Assembly: GCF_902497555.1 (NCBI RefSeq)
Contig: NZ_CABVGP010000002.1
Coordinates: forward strand, 1,190,501 to 1,254,500
Origin: Amycolatopsis camponoti
Lineage (GTDB): Bacteria; Actinomycetota; Actinomycetes; Mycobacteriales; Pseudonocardiaceae
Direction of reading: 5' to 3'
DNA length: 64,000 nucleotides
Below the pieces are notes generated by a model, which searched no databases, was not told the DNA's origin, and saw only the letters and a list, made by a program, of their open reading frames with translations. The position numbers were made by a program, and so were the translations under genes. Positions within the stretch are counted from its first letter, which is position 1. Each line of letters begins with the position of its first letter. This document shows, in pieces, positions 63,130-64,000 of this stretch.

Positions 63130-63996
63130 GTGAAGATCGGCTTGGAGTTCGGGGAATTCGGCTGGGCGGGCGGCCCGGCGAAGGCGGCCGAGGTCATCGC
63201 CCGCTTCGCCCGCACCGCCGACGACGCCGGGGTGGACCTGCTCGGCGTCGGGGACCACCTGTGGCAGGGCCCGCAGGCGGGCGGGCGCGAGCAGCCCTAC
63301 CTCGAGTGCTTCACGGCGCTCACCGTGATGGCGGTGCACAGCTCGCGCGCCCGGCTCGCACCGGTGGTGGCCGGGGTCCACTTCCGCGAGCCCGCGGTGC
63401 TCGCCAACGCGATCACCTCCCTGGACGTCCTGTCCGGCGGCCGGGCGGTGCTGGGGATCGGGGTCGGCTGGGACGCCGACGAGTCGGCCGGGATGGGCAT
63501 CGCGTTCCCGCCGGTGGCCGAGCGCTTCGAGCGGCTCGAGGAGACCATCCGGATCTGCCTGCGGCTGTGGGAAGGCGGGACGGAACCCTTCGAGGGCAAG
63601 CACTACCGCCTGCCCGAGCCGCTGCTGGTGCCGCGGCCGCTGACCCGGCCGCACCCGCCGATCCTCATCGCCGGCGGCGGCGAGCGGCGCACGCTGCCCC
63701 TGGTCGCCCGTTACGGCGACGCGTGCAACCTGTACCCGACCCCGGACCTGGCCGACAAGCTCGCGGTCCTGCGCCGGCTGTGCGAAGCCGAGGGCCGCGA
63801 CTACGACGCGGTCGAGAAGACCGTGATCCTGCCTTTCGAGCTGGGCACGTACGGTGAGCGCGCGGACGAGCTGGCCGGCCTGCTGCGCGGCTTGGGCGAC
63901 CTCGGCGTCGACACGGCGATCGGGATCATCTCGGGTCCGGATCCGGTGGCGCAGGCGGAGATCGTGGGCAACAAGATCGTCCCGGCCGTCGCCTGA
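63130..63996 (+). CDS. LLM-class flavin/F420-dependent oxidoreductase
   Basis: 288 aa. Luciferase-like fold: KIGLEFGEFGW at the start, DLLGVGDHLWQGPQ, LAPVVAGVHFREPAVLANAI and VLGIGVGWDADESAGMG. This matches F420-dependent LLM oxidoreductases of the TIGR03560-like group that reduce or oxidise small substrates. GTG 63130 follows GGGAGGA. The stop lies 4 bp from the window edge, so downstream context is not visible. Confidence 0.93.
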   Translation: MKIGLEFGEFGWAGGPAKAAEVIARFARTADDAGVDLLGVGDHLWQGPQAGGREQPYLECFTALTVMAVHSSRARLAPVVAGVHFREPAVLANAITSLDVLSGGRAVLGIGVGWDADESAGMGIAFPPVAERFERLEETIRICLRLWEGGTEPFEGKHYRLPEPLLVPRPLTRPHPPILIAGGGERRTLPLVARYGDACNLYPTPDLADKLAVLRRLCEAEGRDYDAVEKTVILPFELGTYGERADELAGLLRGLGDLGVDTAIGIISGPDPVAQAEIVGNKIVPAVA

Positions 63997-64000
63997 CCGG

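Overview
The window is high-G+C DNA with dense genes, short ATGA/GTGA overlaps, GTG/TTG starts and GGAGG-type ribosome binding sites. This, together with SARP, ECF42, mycothiol-type DinB-fold and UnbL/UnbV/UnbU families, points to an actinomycete; the style fits Pseudonocardiaceae such as Amycolatopsis (genus is inference). No tRNA, rRNA, IS element or CRISPR array was seen.

Region 1 (1-9.8 kb) is the right part of an azole-type (LAP/TOMM) RiPP locus. It holds the 3' part of a YcaO cyclodehydratase gene, a SagB-like FMN dehydrogenase, a NarL-class histidine kinase, two paralogous LuxR-type response regulators, an AraC regulator, a 60-codon gene that is the best candidate precursor peptide (6094-6276), and an unusual 789-aa protein carrying two complete histidine-kinase modules in one chain. 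The first of these modules looks catalytically decayed.

Region 2 (9.9-14.5 kb) is a housekeeping or regulatory interlude: a DUF899-like protein, a Sua5/YrdC protein, a TIGR03084-like protein, a DGPF/YCII-like protein with an ECF42 sigma factor, and an HxlR regulator fused to an SCP2-like domain.

Region 3 (14.5-64 kb) is a large enediyne biosynthetic gene cluster. SARP and AraC regulators flank a 505-bp divergent promoter region. Then come two UnbL (DUF1702) paralogues, UnbV, UnbU, a P450, a DUF5987-like protein, a GMC oxidoreductase, an AhpD-like protein and a TIGR03084-like protein. They lead into the iterative enediyne PKS (KS-AT-ACP-KR-DH-PPTase), the TEBC thioesterase, a flavin reductase, an SDR, and carboxyltransferase plus epsilon subunits of an acyl-CoA carboxylase. 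The set of P450, GMC oxidoreductase, flavin reductase and epoxide hydrolase around the core resembles 9-membered enediyne clusters. After a cassette of unrecognised proteins (38.7-42.5 kb) and a secreted PQQ-like beta-propeller come decoration genes: epoxide hydrolase, A-PCP didomain, MbtH, free condensation enzyme, two acyl-CoA-dehydrogenase-fold flavin monooxygenases, a second P450, a PHBH/GGR-type FAD enzyme, an HpaB/SgcC-type hydroxylase, a TPP enzyme, a leaderless solute-binding-like protein, a bicovalent-flavin BBE oxidase, a DUF2306 membrane protein, a DUF2855 protein and an LLM flavin enzyme. I infer that the core is made by PKSE/TEBC with the UnbL/V/U proteins and tailored by the oxidases. 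An aryl-type acid is probably activated by the A-PCP, possibly hydroxylated by the HpaB enzyme with the flavin reductase, and attached by the condensation enzyme at a hydroxyl produced by the epoxide hydrolase.

The most unusual signals are four. First, an adenylation domain with a hydroxyphenylglycine-like pocket in which the amino-binding Asp is Gly. Second, the fused tandem kinase. Third, two candidate peptide-precursor genes (60 and 44 codons). Fourth, a family of 21-nt tandem-repeat arrays at three intergenic sites. No apoprotein, aminomutase or drug exporter gene is present, so the cluster probably continues past the right edge or is completed elsewhere.
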